Assembly: GCA_934667505.1 (NCBI GenBank)
Contig: CAKULY010000019.1
Coordinates: 1-43,367, forward strand
Length of the DNA stretch: 43,367 nucleotides
Source: an uncultured Treponema sp.
Lineage (GTDB): Bacteria; Spirochaetota; Spirochaetia; Treponematales; Treponemataceae
Direction: 5' to 3'
This document shows, in pieces, positions 12,426 through 21,342 of this stretch; position 1 is the stretch's first letter; each line of letters opens with the position of its first letter. The notes beneath the pieces were generated by a model. It was given only the letters and a program-made list of their open reading frames with translations. It searched no databases and was not told where the DNA came from. The translations under genes and the position numbers were made by a program.

Positions 12426-14918
12426 ATGCTTACTCTGAAATTTGGCGGTACTTCAATGGCAGATGCTGGACGTATTTTAGGTTCAGCGGATATTATTATT
12501 GGGCGAGCTAAAAATAATCGCCTTAGCGTTATAGCTTCTGCTGCTGCGGGCGTTTCAAATTCTTTGCAGGCAAGCGTAGATGCTTGCACAACTGGAAAGC
12601 CTTATGAAGAGTTTGTTGAAAAACTTCGGATTCTTCACTCTAAAATTTGTGATGATATAAAAATAAAGCTTCCAAACTTTGATTGCAGTTCTGTTAAAAA
12701 TAAGCTAGAGCCGCTTTTTGTTGAGTATGAGAAACTTCTTTCTGGCTGCGCGGCTTTTGGAGAATGTCCAGACACTGTGTATTGCCGTATAATGGGGCTT
12801 GGAGAACTTCTTTCAACTCCTATTTTGGAGCAGGTTCTTGCTTGCCAAGGTTTTTCTGTAAGTCTTTTAGATTCAAGAAAATTTATTTTTACAACTGGCA
12901 ATCAAAAAGAAGGCGATCCAGATTATGTAAAGACTACGCAAAGCCTGGCAGCCTACAAAGATGGCGGTAATTTTAAAGATATTCAGATTCTTTTGTTTCC
13001 TGGTTTTGTTTGTTCTTGGACAAAAGGAACGGGGGCAAAAATTGTTCCTGGTCTTTTAGGCAGAAATGGTTCAGATTTTTCTGCTGCAATAATAGGTTCT
13101 TGCCTTGATACTCAGCGAGTTGAATTTTGGACAGACGTTGATGGAATCTTTTCTGCAGATCCAAAAGTTGTTCGCGATACAGTTTTAATAAAGGACATGA
13201 GTTATGAAGAAGCTATGGAACTTGCATTCTTTGGGTCTAAGGTTCTTCATCCAAAAACAATTGCTCCGCTTGCCGCAAAAGGAATTGAAGCTTGGAGCCT
13301 TAACAGTCATAATCCTTCGGCTTCTGGCACAAGAATTGGAAAAGGTCCTTTTTCTGGAAGAAAGAGCGCGATTTGTGGAATTTCTTGTCTAAAGCACACT
13401 TCAATGATTAGCGTTGGCGGCTCTGGAATGCGCGGAAGAAGCGGCATGGCCAGTAGAATTTTTGAATCAGTTTCAAGCGCAGGAATTTCTGTTCTTTTGA
13501 TAACCCAGTCTTCTAGCGAGTATACTATCTCTTTCTGTGTAAAAGACACTGAATCTGATATGACCCGTGATGTTTTGGACAAAGAATTTGCTCTGGAAAT
13601 TCGAGACGGACTAATCGATCCTATTGAAGTTCGTAAAGATTGCGCTGTAGTTTCTGTCGTTGGCGATGGAATGATAAGCAACCACGGAATTGCAGCGAAA
13701 TTTCTTGATGCAATTTCAAGCCAGGACATAAATATTGTCGCAATCGCGCAAGGTTCTAGCGAGCGTTGCATTTCTTGTGTCGTAGACGGCAAATATGGTG
13801 ATACAGCTGTAAAATCGACCCATGTTTTCTTTTTTAATACTTGTCAGACAATAGAAGCTTTTGTTTTTGGGGCTGGAACTATAGGCGGCGCTTTGTTAAA
13901 TCAAATAAAAGTTCAGCAGAAAAAGTTGCGCAGCGCAAATATCGACTTAAAAGTTATCGCAATTTCAACTAGCAAAAAACTCGTTCTTGATGAAGATGGA
14001 ATTGACCTTTCTAACTGGAAAGAAAATTTAGCATCTTCTAATGTCTCTTCTGATTTGAATAAAATTCTTGAATTTGTAAAGGAAAAGAAATTCTTAAATC
14101 CTGTTTTTGTTGACTGCACGGCAAGCTGTGAACTTCCTGAGCGGTATTTAGATATTCTAAATGCAGGAATGAGCATTGCGACTCCAAATAAGCGTGCTAA
14201 TTCTATGAAAATAGATTTTTACAAGGAATTGCGGCGCACTGCAAATAAGATGCACAGGCGCTTTTTGTACGAAACGAATGTTGGAGCAGGTTTGCCTATA
14301 ATTGATACTTTGCAAAACCTTTTTAAAAGCGGCGACAACCTTAACGTGTTTACAGGAATTATGTCTGGAAGCCTTTCTTATATTTTTGGCAGGCTTGATG
14401 AAGGAGTTTTGTTTAGCAAAGCGGTTGAAGAAGCTAAAAATATGGGATTTACGGAGCCAGACCCTAGAGATGACCTTAATGGAATGGATGTCGCTAGAAA
14501 AGCTCTTATTGTCGCTCGCGAAGCTGGCTACGAAATAGAGTTGGAAGATGTAAAGATAAATAGAGTCTTCCCAAATGATTTTGATGATTCAGGCAGCGTT
14601 GAGCAGTTTATGAAAAAGCTTCCAAAAGTTGACGAGTATTTTGCAAACCGCATAAAAGAACTTAAAAGTCAAGAAAAAGTTTTGCGAATGGGTGCTTCAA
14701 TAAAAGATGGAAGCTGTACAGTTGGCGTAATGGAAGTAGGAAAGGATGACCCTTTGTATGCTGTAAAGGGCGGCGAAAATGCGTTTGTTTTCCTTACAGA
14801 TAGGTACAATCCTATTCCTCTTACAGTGCGTGGCTATGGAGCTGGTGCTGAAGTCACTGCTGCTGGCGTTTTTGGAGATATTCTTAGAACTGTAAGTTTT
14901 AATCTTGAAAAAAAATAG
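12426..14918 (+). CDS. thrA: Bifunctional aspartokinase / homoserine dehydrogenase
   Basis: The 830-residue product has an aspartokinase domain (LKFGGTSMADAGRI at the N-terminus, VEFWTDVDGIFSADPK), two ACT domains around residues 315-460 (ISVGGSGMRGRSGMASRIF; VVSVVGDGMISNHGIAAKF) and a homoserine dehydrogenase domain from about residue 480 (FVFGAGTIGGALLNQI, later NVGAGLPIIDTL). It phosphorylates aspartate and reduces aspartate semialdehyde to homoserine, feeding lysine/DAP, threonine and methionine. The ACT domains should give amino-acid feedback. ATG 12426 has AGGAG upstream; the longer open frame begins inside the previous gene and is rejected. A weak promoter (TTGTAA 12365, 17 bp, TAAGAT 12388) may drive it. 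Confidence 0.93.
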   Translation: MLTLKFGGTSMADAGRILGSADIIIGRAKNNRLSVIASAAAGVSNSLQASVDACTTGKPYEEFVEKLRILHSKICDDIKIKLPNFDCSSVKNKLEPLFVEYEKLLSGCAAFGECPDTVYCRIMGLGELLSTPILEQVLACQGFSVSLLDSRKFIFTTGNQKEGDPDYVKTTQSLAAYKDGGNFKDIQILLFPGFVCSWTKGTGAKIVPGLLGRNGSDFSAAIIGSCLDTQRVEFWTDVDGIFSADPKVVRDTVLIKDMSYEEAMELAFFGSKVLHPKTIAPLAAKGIEAWSLNSHNPSASGTRIGKGPFSGRKSAICGISCLKHTSMISVGGSGMRGRSGMASRIFESVSSAGISVLLITQSSSEYTISFCVKDTESDMTRDVLDKEFALEIRDGLIDPIEVRKDCAVVSVVGDGMISNHGIAAKFLDAISSQDINIVAIAQGSSERCISCVVDGKYGDTAVKSTHVFFFNTCQTIEAFVFGAGTIGGALLNQIKVQQKKLRSANIDLKVIAISTSKKLVLDEDGIDLSNWKENLASSNVSSDLNKILEFVKEKKFLNPVFVDCTASCELPERYLDILNAGMSIATPNKRANSMKIDFYKELRRTANKMHRRFLYETNVGAGLPIIDTLQNLFKSGDNLNVFTGIMSGSLSYIFGRLDEGVLFSKAVEEAKNMGFTEPDPRDDLNGMDVARKALIVAREAGYEIELEDVKINRVFPNDFDDSGSVEQFMKKLPKVDEYFANRIKELKSQEKVLRMGASIKDGSCTVGVMEVGKDDPLYAVKGGENAFVFLTDRYNPIPLTVRGYGAGAEVTAAGVFGDILRTVSFNLEKK

Positions 14919-15012
14919 ACTGTTTTGATTTGGGGTTATACGAAACTTAAAAACGGCTGAGGCAGGCCTTGTGTGTAAATGCACCTTAATCAGGCGTGTT
15001 TTGTATTAAAAA

Positions 15013-15027
15013 GTTTGCGTTGCAAAC
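15013..15027. repeat. Second copy of the GTTTGC-GCAAAC hairpin
   Basis: GTTTGC-GTT-GCAAAC followed by TTACTTT matches the copy at 11325-11339. It lies in the 137-bp leader of ilvN, which otherwise shows no recognisable leader peptide or T-box. Confidence 0.4.
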
Positions 15028-15055
15028 TTACTTTTTGTAGAGGAATTAGAATATT

Positions 15056-15547
15056 ATGGAAAAATTTGTTCTTTCTGTGCTTGTAGAAAATCATGCGGGA
15101 GTTTTAAGCCGTGTTTCAGGATTGTTTAGCCGGCGTGGATACAATATTGATTCTCTTACAGTTTGCGAAACCGGCAATCCTGGACAGTCTAGAATGACTA
15201 TCGTTGTAAATGGGGATGCCTATATACTTGAGCAGATTCAAAAGCAGCTTTTAAAACTGGTCGAAATAATTGCCATAAAAAAGTGCGAAAAACTTACTAC
15301 AACTCAGCGGGAAATGGCTCTTATAAAGGTAAAGGCTCCTGGAGAAACTCGTGCAATTATAATTGGCACATGTGATATTTATAGGGCTCATATAATAGAT
15401 GTCGCTCCAGATTCTGTTATCGTAGAAGCCACAGGAAGTGAAGAAAAAATAGAAAGTCTTATAAAACTGCTTGAGCCGTTTGGAATCCTTGAGTATGTAA
15501 AAACAGGACTAACTGCGATGGACCGCGGAAGCAACACTATTGTTTAG
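15056..15547 (+). CDS. ilvN: Acetolactate synthase small (regulatory) subunit
   Basis: The 163-residue protein has an N-terminal ACT domain (LSVLVENHAGVLSRVSGLFS, RGYNIDSLTV) and the C-terminal ALS_ss domain (REMALIKVKAPGETRAIII, IVEATGSEEKIESLI). It binds valine-type effectors and activates and regulates the catalytic subunit in branched-chain amino-acid synthesis. Length is normal. The catalytic gene ilvB is not next to it, which is unusual, so the subunit pairs with a large subunit encoded elsewhere. GAGGAA lies 12 nt before the start. ilvH is an equally valid symbol. Confidence 0.9.
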   Translation: MEKFVLSVLVENHAGVLSRVSGLFSRRGYNIDSLTVCETGNPGQSRMTIVVNGDAYILEQIQKQLLKLVEIIAIKKCEKLTTTQREMALIKVKAPGETRAIIIGTCDIYRAHIIDVAPDSVIVEATGSEEKIESLIKLLEPFGILEYVKTGLTAMDRGSNTIV

Positions 15548-15565
15548 TCTATATGGACTTGATTT

Positions 15566-16030
15566 TTAAAGTTTGCACCAGATATATTCGTTAATTGTCC
15601 AAGAGTATTCGCTGCATTCTACTTGCGCAAGTTTAAATATTTTGCACATCTCTTCTTTTGTGTTGCTCAAAGAACATTCCCCAATGCTCTTTGAGCAATG
15701 AGAATCATTCGCTTTTAAAGTTGCAATTTGAACAGCTTCTTCTATTGAAGATATTGTTTTTTCACTCTTGCTTATAAGAATTTTTATTTTTTGATATACA
15801 GAAAAGTCTTTTAAATATATTTCTTCAAATGATACTTTTTTTATAATGGATTTTGTTTCTTTTAAGGAAAGACCGTTCCATTCTGGCGATTTTAAAAAAC
15901 AAAATGCTGGAAACTTTGGAAATGCCTTTTGGTTTTCTCTGGCGAAACTTTTTATTATTTCTTTTTGTTTTTTAATCAGCTCTAGCTCTTGATTTGGATT
16001 AAAGATTATTGCATTGAAACGATTGTTCAT
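15566..16030 (-). CDS. Hypothetical protein
   Basis: A 154-residue, Lys/Glu/Ser-rich soluble protein that I do not recognise. It begins MNNRFNAIIFNPNQELELIK and has a proline/aromatic segment (AFPKFPAFCFLKSPEW) and five Cys in the C-terminal half. No signal peptide or membrane helix is seen. I choose the internal ATG at 16030 because TATACT at 16042-16037 ends 6 nt before it, a spacing shared by several genes here; the frame is open to 16054. It is divergent from the metalloprotease gene, and the pair's two starts are 46 bp apart. Confidence 0.6.
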   Translation of the reverse strand: MNNRFNAIIFNPNQELELIKKQKEIIKSFARENQKAFPKFPAFCFLKSPEWNGLSLKETKSIIKKVSFEEIYLKDFSVYQKIKILISKSEKTISSIEEAVQIATLKANDSHCSKSIGECSLSNTKEEMCKIFKLAQVECSEYSWTINEYIWCKL

Positions 16031-16063
16031 TCTTTTAGTATAGTATTTTTTCAAAAAAGGTTG

Positions 16064-16069
16064 TAGTAT
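16064..16069 (+). promoter_or_regulatory. -10 box of the metalloprotease-like gene
   Basis: TAGTAT ends 7 nt before ATG 16077. No convincing -35 is seen. There is no ribosome site at normal distance (AAGG is 17 nt away). Confidence 0.35.
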
Positions 16070-16076
16070 CTGTTTT

Positions 16077-17927
16077 ATGAATATAAAAATCGGTAGTTTT
16101 TCTAATAAACAAAAGATTGCTTTTTTAATTGTCGCAGCTTTTTTTATTTTTGATATTGTTTTTTTATCTATCCGCTCTGTGTTTCCAGGAAAATCTTGTG
16201 TAAAGCTATTTTTTCAAGAATCTTCCTTCCCTGCAAAAAGACTTAAAGGCTTGGAAAAAAATGCCAAAGAAGGACAAATTCCTGCTCAAAAATATGCCTG
16301 GTTTGGTTTTTCTGATGAGCAAAAGCAGTCTTTTTCAGGATTTTATAATACTTTTGAATCTGCTTCAGTTTCTGTGCGAATAAAAATAAAAAATCTTTCA
16401 AAAAGAAAATACAATAAGCTTATGCAGTCTGAACAGATTTTTTACTATGGATTTGTTTATCCTTCTGATTTTAATAAAAAAGGCGCTCTTGTAAAATCTT
16501 ATTCTTCAAGGATTTTTTGCGGAACAGATTTAAGAACTTTTTTTAAGCCCGACGCTGGCATTTCTTTTATTGACGTTGGATTTGCTGTGGAAAAGAATCT
16601 AAAAGAAAATGAACTGCCTTGCGGAATGGTTTTGTATTCTGATTTTCCGTTGGAGCTTCAAAAATTTGAAGTTTCTCAAGCGAGAATCGGCTTTGACAAG
16701 ACGTCTTCCGTTCCGTATTATGGTCTTGCTTCAAACGGCGGCTCTTTTTCTGATTCAAATTATGTAGATTTTTCAGGCTCTTCCCTTGTTTTTCCTGTTG
16801 AAAATTCTTCTTCTTCGATTATGCCCAAAATTCAGATTGCATTTTCTGAAATTGAAGATTATGGAACTCCTGAAAATCAAACCACCGTTGCGCTTAATGC
16901 TGGCGGGGAAAAAATCACTATAAGAAGGGCAAGAGGCGTCTCTTCGATGACGATGCAAGCTTCTTCCTTAAAAAATCCGTTTAGCTCTTTTGAAATTTCA
17001 GAAAATGCCCAGATGGTCACAAAACTTATAATGACTCCAAATTCCAGCGATTTGTTGCCTAATGAAATGGGTACGGTTTTTAAAGCCTTGCCTACAGATC
17101 CCGGCTTAATCCTAGAAACAAAAAGAAGCGCATGGCGCACAAAGTATTATGAAGTTTACGAATGGGACCGGTTTCCTGGCTGCTTAATTTTTGATACTGC
17201 TGATTATGCTATTCAAAGCCAGTTTTTTACCCGGCTTGCTTTTTTCGCAGAAAAGACAGGTTATAAAGGAAAAATCCTTTCTGATTTAGAGCTTGGCAAT
17301 ATGCACGGATACAATGCCCACGATTACAGCGCAAGTTCTTTGGCCGATTTTTTTACAAAAGCGTTTGAAAATCCAGCTGTCTTGAATAAAAAAGAGTTGC
17401 TGCTTTTGGACATTTTAATAAAAAATGGTGTAGTCCTTGATAACGGAAACAATACTTTTTCTGCAGGAAGGGGAGCTGTAATTTCTATTTCAAAGGAATC
17501 TCAAAACTGGCTTAGGTATAGTTTTATAGCTCATGAAGCGTGGCACGGCATTTTCTTTTTGAACGAAAACTTTAGAAATACGGTTGCTGCTGTTTATTAT
17601 ACGATTGACAGCAAGTCTTTGGATTTTATAAGAGGCTATTGGGCTAGCCAGGCTTCGCTTAATTATGACCAGAGCGATGAATTCCTTATGCACAATGAAT
17701 TTATGGCTTATATAATGCAGCAAAAACTCTATGGTGCTGGCGGGGTCGCTTCATATTTCGTTCATCTTGCAAACAGAAAGTCTGTAATGGACGCAATTCC
17801 TGAGCTTTGTGAATACGTTCGTAGAACTAAGGGCTGCACATTTGAAGATGCAGCACGAATCCTTGATGACTATGCTTTCGACAATTGGGGGCTTGCTTGC
17901 GGCAGAATTTCTCTTGTTAGCCGTTAG
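16077..17927 (+). CDS. Membrane-anchored protein with HExxH metallopeptidase motif
   Basis: The 616-residue protein has one N-terminal hydrophobic segment (KIAFLIVAAFFIFDIVFLSI), a long beta-rich middle region without a family I recognise, and a C-terminal domain with AHEAWHGIFF (H486-E487-x-x-H490), the zinc-binding HExxH motif. MHNEFMAY (E541) about 50 residues later could supply the third ligand, as in gluzincins. I infer a periplasmic zinc peptidase tethered to the inner membrane; its substrate is unknown. It converges with the MBL gene and the two stops share 4 bases. The start has leaderless-type spacing. Confidence 0.65.
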   Translation: MNIKIGSFSNKQKIAFLIVAAFFIFDIVFLSIRSVFPGKSCVKLFFQESSFPAKRLKGLEKNAKEGQIPAQKYAWFGFSDEQKQSFSGFYNTFESASVSVRIKIKNLSKRKYNKLMQSEQIFYYGFVYPSDFNKKGALVKSYSSRIFCGTDLRTFFKPDAGISFIDVGFAVEKNLKENELPCGMVLYSDFPLELQKFEVSQARIGFDKTSSVPYYGLASNGGSFSDSNYVDFSGSSLVFPVENSSSSIMPKIQIAFSEIEDYGTPENQTTVALNAGGEKITIRRARGVSSMTMQASSLKNPFSSFEISENAQMVTKLIMTPNSSDLLPNEMGTVFKALPTDPGLILETKRSAWRTKYYEVYEWDRFPGCLIFDTADYAIQSQFFTRLAFFAEKTGYKGKILSDLELGNMHGYNAHDYSASSLADFFTKAFENPAVLNKKELLLLDILIKNGVVLDNGNNTFSAGRGAVISISKESQNWLRYSFIAHEAWHGIFFLNENFRNTVAAVYYTIDSKSLDFIRGYWASQASLNYDQSDEFLMHNEFMAYIMQQKLYGAGGVASYFVHLANRKSVMDAIPELCEYVRRTKGCTFEDAARILDDYAFDNWGLACGRISLVSR

Positions 17928-18481
17928 TTAAAGTCATTGAACTTTTTTTCAGCGCCTACAGTTGTTGGAGGTCCGTGACCTGGCAGAATAATTGTATCTT
18001 CTTGCTGGGAAAGAATTTTTTCTTCAATATTTCTTTTTAAGATATGGCTTGAATAATTTGAATTCGTGCTTCCAAGTCTGCCTGCGGAAAGTGAATCCCC
18101 TGTGAAGATTGCGTTTCCAATTTTATATACAATAGAATCTGCAGTGTGTCCCGGCAAGGCCATGTATGTAACAGGAAGTCCCGCTATTCTTATTTTTCCA
18201 TCTCCAGAAACAATGCTTGTTTGCCTGCCTAGAATTTCCCAGTCCGCGCCATATATTTTGGGCGAATAGATTTTCATAAGCGTTTTTAATCCGTGAACAT
18301 GGCTCCTGTGATTGTGGGTTATTAGAACCGCTACAAGTTCCAGTTTGTTTTCTTCTATTTGATTTATAATAGATTCTGTCAGTTGTCCCGGATCTATTAT
18401 AATCGCTTGCTTTGTGTTTTCGTTGGCAACCACATAGCAGTTTGAAAATCCAGCAGAACTTAGGTGAAAGTATATCTTCAT
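17924..18481 (-). CDS. MBL-fold hydrolase (glyoxalase II-like) with altered metal motif
   Basis: The 185-residue protein is a short metallo-beta-lactamase fold: IIIDPG, the metal motif THNHRSH (H56, H58, H61), ALPGHT, FTGDSL and LPGHGPPT. In active family members the motif is HxHxDH; here the Asp ligand of the second metal is Ser60. The other His and the bridging Asp are present. It may bind one metal or have a different ligand. The family hydrolyses thioesters such as S-lactoylglutathione or related substrates. Its ATG overlaps the stop of the pentapeptide gene (TAATG), so the two form an operon. Confidence 0.82.
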   Translation of the reverse strand: MKIYFHLSSAGFSNCYVVANENTKQAIIIDPGQLTESIINQIEENKLELVAVLITHNHRSHVHGLKTLMKIYSPKIYGADWEILGRQTSIVSGDGKIRIAGLPVTYMALPGHTADSIVYKIGNAIFTGDSLSAGRLGSTNSNYSSHILKRNIEEKILSQQEDTIILPGHGPPTTVGAEKKFNDFN

Positions 18482-19164
18482 TAAAGAATTTCTCCCGTTT
18501 GCTCGTTGTCTTTCAGAGTTTCGTCTAAATCCATGTAGATTTGGCTTCCATTTTCTTCAAAAACAGCTTCTTTTGTGTTAGACATTTTGAATGAAACGTT
18601 TTCCAGTTCATGCTTGTAAAACAGAACTTTTTTAAGGTTGCAGTTTCTAAAAGATGTATTTATCAGTTTTGATTTTATAAACCTTGAGTTGTAAAGGTCT
18701 GTGTCGTCAAAAGAAGATTGGAAAGCTGAAATTCCATTAAAATTGTTCTGGATTAAGTCGCTTCCCGTAAAAAGCGTGTGCGAAAAAGTTCCTCCAGAAA
18801 ATGATGTAAACAGGATATTGCTTTCAATAAGGTTGCAGTCTGCGAAAACTGAAAAGTCAAACATACTCATCCTGCTGCGAAATCCTTTTGAATGAACATT
18901 TTTAAATGTGCAGTGCATAAAATTGCAGCCATAAAAACGCTTGTTTGAAATGTCTATATCAGAAAAAGCCATGGAAGAGGCGTTTAATCCAACTATAGTT
19001 TCGTGTGTTTCGATGTAGTTGATAATGTCCTTCTGAATTTTTCCAGGATTCGGCGCGTGTATAAGGCAGTAGCTCTTTCCTTCATTAAGATTGCCGTTTT
19101 CGTCTAAAGTTGATACTGCAAGATTGTTGCAAGCTCTGACCGTGCATTTGTTTAATGAAAACAT
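18481..19164 (-). CDS. Pentapeptide-repeat protein
   Basis: The 227-residue protein has an N-terminal Cys-containing segment (CTVRACNNLAV, CLIHAPNPG) that may bind a metal, then about 120 residues of pentapeptide-like repeats with a hydrophobic or aromatic residue every fifth position (for example KRFYGCNFMHCTFKNV, SSFDDTDLYNSRFIKSKLIN, TSFRNCNLKKV). Such repeats fold into a right-handed square beta-helix; roles range from scaffolding to gyrase binding and none can be assigned. I choose ATG 19164: a TTGACT/TACCAT promoter ends 7 nt before it. It overlaps the downstream MBL gene by one base. Confidence 0.8.
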   Translation of the reverse strand: MFSLNKCTVRACNNLAVSTLDENGNLNEGKSYCLIHAPNPGKIQKDIINYIETHETIVGLNASSMAFSDIDISNKRFYGCNFMHCTFKNVHSKGFRSRMSMFDFSVFADCNLIESNILFTSFSGGTFSHTLFTGSDLIQNNFNGISAFQSSFDDTDLYNSRFIKSKLINTSFRNCNLKKVLFYKHELENVSFKMSNTKEAVFEENGSQIYMDLDETLKDNEQTGEIL

Positions 19165-19171
19165 AAAATAT

Positions 19172-19200
19172 ATGGTAAAGTATTGCCCTGTTTTAGTCAA
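19172..19200 (-). promoter_or_regulatory. Promoter of the pentapeptide/MBL operon
   Basis: On the minus strand the -35 is TTGACT (19200-19195), the spacer 17 bp and the -10 TACCAT (19177-19172), 7 nt before ATG 19164. It overlaps the murI promoter on the other strand. Confidence 0.55.
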
Positions 19201-19211
19201 ACGATTATTAT
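19183..19211 (+). promoter_or_regulatory. Promoter of murI
   Basis: The -35 is TTGCCC (19183-19188), the spacer 17 bp, the -10 TATTAT (19206-19211), 7 nt before ATG 19219. Its -35 lies within the spacer of the divergent promoter, so RNA polymerase cannot occupy both at once. Confidence 0.55.
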
Positions 19212-19218
19212 TCGTTAT

Positions 19219-20040
19219 ATGGTAAACTTTGCTTTTTTGGATTCTGGCACAGGTGGATTGCCTTATTTAAAATATCTTAAAGAAAAAAGCCCTCTGTCAA
19301 AATGCATTTATGTTGGGGATACTAAGAATTTTCCTTACGGAGAAAAAACTTCTGAGCAAATAATAAAAGATTCCTGCGAGTGCGTTCAAAATATTTTAAA
19401 TATTTGGAATCCAAATGTTGTTGTAGTTGCGTGCAATACAATTTCTGTCACCGCTTTAGACGAAATGCGCAAAAGATTTCCAAAAACTCCTTTTGTTGGA
19501 ACCGTTCCAGCCATAAAGCCTGCCGCAGCTGTTACAAAATCTAAAAAAATCGGGCTTTTAGCCACAGATGCAACTGTAAATCACCCATATACAAAAAAAC
19601 TTATAGAAGAATTTGCCGAAAGTTGCGAAGTTTTTTCAAGAGGCGATCCAGAACTGGTTTCTTTTATTGAGCACGAATATTTTTTTTCATCAAACGAGCA
19701 GCGGCTTAAAGCTGTAACGCCAGCTGTAGATTATTTCAAGAGCAGGAATTGCGATGTCATTGTTCTTGCGTGTACCCATTTTTTAAATATGGCAGATTAT
19801 ATACAAACCGTTGCCGGCTCTGGAATAAAAGTTATTGACAGCCGGGAAGGCGTTGTTCGCCACGCGCTTGAAGTTGAAGAATCTTCTTTTAAGGAACAAA
19901 ATGGAAAGTCTCTTGACTTTCAGACAGAAGTTTCAAAGCTGTTCGTTACAGGATTTAAGAAAAAAAACGACAGTGAATGTTACAAATCTTTTTGTAAAAA
20001 CAATGGAATTGTTTTTGGCGGACTCATTCCATTAGTTTAA
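19219..20040 (+). CDS. murI: Glutamate racemase
   Basis: The 273-residue cytoplasmic enzyme interconverts L- and D-glutamate for peptidoglycan. Signatures are FLDSGTGGLPYLKYL, VGDTKNFPYGEKT, VVACNTIS (first catalytic Cys) and VLACTHF (second catalytic Cys), all present. Length is typical. ATG 19219 is chosen; the open frame begins at a TTG 36 bp upstream that is part of the -35 box. No ribosome site precedes the start. It is head to head with the pentapeptide gene and followed by icd. Confidence 0.93.
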   Translation: MVNFAFLDSGTGGLPYLKYLKEKSPLSKCIYVGDTKNFPYGEKTSEQIIKDSCECVQNILNIWNPNVVVVACNTISVTALDEMRKRFPKTPFVGTVPAIKPAAAVTKSKKIGLLATDATVNHPYTKKLIEEFAESCEVFSRGDPELVSFIEHEYFFSSNEQRLKAVTPAVDYFKSRNCDVIVLACTHFLNMADYIQTVAGSGIKVIDSREGVVRHALEVEESSFKEQNGKSLDFQTEVSKLFVTGFKKKNDSECYKSFCKNNGIVFGGLIPLV

Positions 20041-20055
20041 AAAAAATTGTATAAT
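20027..20055 (+). promoter_or_regulatory. Promoter of icd
   Basis: TATAAT (20050-20055) with a poor -35 TTCCAT (20027-20032) at 17 bp. The -10 ends 9 nt before ATG 20065, giving a leader of about two or three bases. Confidence 0.5.
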
Positions 20056-20064
20056 CAGAGCATT

Positions 20065-21261
20065 ATGGCTAAAATTCAAATGAAAAATAAAATCGCTGAA
20101 CTTGACGGCGATGAAATGACACGCGTTCTTTGGAAGGTTATAAAGGATGAACTTCTTTTGCCTTATATTGATCTTCAAACTGAATATTATGATTTAGGAT
20201 TAAAAAATCGTGATGATTCTGATGACAAGGTGACTTACGAATCTGCAGAAGCTATAAAAAGACTTGGAGTCGGAGTAAAGTGCGCAACAATAACTTCAAA
20301 TGTGGCTAGACAAAAAGAGTATAACTTAAAACAGCTGACGCCTTCTCCAAATGGAATAATTCGCGCAGAGCTAGACGGAACAGTTTTTAGAACTCCAATT
20401 TTCGTAAAAAATATTCAGTGCAATGTTTCTAGCTGGAAAAAGCCTATAATCTTAGGGCGGCACGCTTACGGTGATGTTTATAAAAACTGCGAAATAAAAA
20501 CTCCTTGCGCAGGAAAAGCTGAGCTTGTTTTTACGGGTGTAGATGGCACAGAAATCCGAAAAACAATTATGGACATGAAAGGTCCTGGAATAATTCAAGG
20601 AATTCATAACTTGGACAATTCTATTGAAAGTTTTGCGCGCTGCTGTTTTACTTACGCTTTGGATCAAAAAGTTTCTGTTTGGTTTGGAGCAAAGGATACT
20701 ATTTCTAAAATTTATGACGGGAATTTTAAGGCGATTTTTCAGCGTGTTTTTGATGAGGAATTTAAAGAAAAATTTGATTCCGCAGGAATTGAATATTTTT
20801 ACACTTTGATAGATGACGCTGTTGCTAGAATAATGAAGTGCGAAGGCGGACTTATGTGGGCTTGCAAAAATTATGACGGCGACGTTATGAGCGATATGGT
20901 TGCCTCTGCCTGCGGTTCTCTTGCAATGATGACTTCTGTTCTTGTTAGTCCTGACGGAAAATTCGAATACGAAGCAAGCCATGGAACTGTTCAAAAGCAT
21001 TACTACCGCTATCAAAAGGGCGAAAAAACATCAACAAATCCTGTTGCTCTTATTTTTGCTTGGACTGGAGCGCTTGCAAAACGCGGCGAACTTGATGGAA
21101 CTCCTGAGCTTGTTGAATTTGCTCACAAGCTTGAAAAAGCAACTCTTGAAACAATTGAATCAGGTTATATGACTGGCGACCTTGCAAGAATTGCAAATCC
21201 TGCTGCTGTAAAAGTTTTAGATTCTTGGGAATTTATTGCGGCAATAAAAGACCGGCTTTAA
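20065..21261 (+). CDS. icd: Isocitrate dehydrogenase (NADP), eukaryotic-like class
   Basis: The 398-residue protein opens with [20 protein letters not shown] and has [69 protein letters not shown] and [11 protein letters not shown]. This is the homodimeric, eukaryotic-like class rather than the E. coli class. It oxidises isocitrate to 2-oxoglutarate with NADP+, here probably to supply glutamate. The longer open frame (start 20047) lies over the -10 box and is rejected. A strong terminator follows. Confidence 0.92.
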   Translation: MAKIQMKNKIAELDGDEMTRVLWKVIKDELLLPYIDLQTEYYDLGLKNRDDSDDKVTYESAEAIKRLGVGVKCATITSNVARQKEYNLKQLTPSPNGIIRAELDGTVFRTPIFVKNIQCNVSSWKKPIILGRHAYGDVYKNCEIKTPCAGKAELVFTGVDGTEIRKTIMDMKGPGIIQGIHNLDNSIESFARCCFTYALDQKVSVWFGAKDTISKIYDGNFKAIFQRVFDEEFKEKFDSAGIEYFYTLIDDAVARIMKCEGGLMWACKNYDGDVMSDMVASACGSLAMMTSVLVSPDGKFEYEASHGTVQKHYYRYQKGEKTSTNPVALIFAWTGALAKRGELDGTPELVEFAHKLEKATLETIESGYMTGDLARIANPAAVKVLDSWEFIAAIKDRL

Positions 21262-21273
21262 AAACCAATTTAT

Positions 21274-21320
21274 AAAAAAAGGCTTATCTAAAAGCATGAA
21301 CTATTAGATAAGCCTTTTTT
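21274..21320. terminator. Strong, probably bidirectional terminator
   Basis: AAAAAA-GGCTTATCTAA pairs perfectly with TTAGATAAGCC-TTTTTT (17 bp), so it works from icd and, with the A-tract, from the minus-strand gene. Confidence 0.88.
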
Positions 21321-21342
21321 AAGGTTTATTAAGAATCAAAAA

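Noticed and set aside
14980..15085. Leader peptide of ilvN with several Leu codons
   Set aside because: The frame runs past the ilvN start out of frame, Leu is not clustered and no terminator/antiterminator pair is visible.
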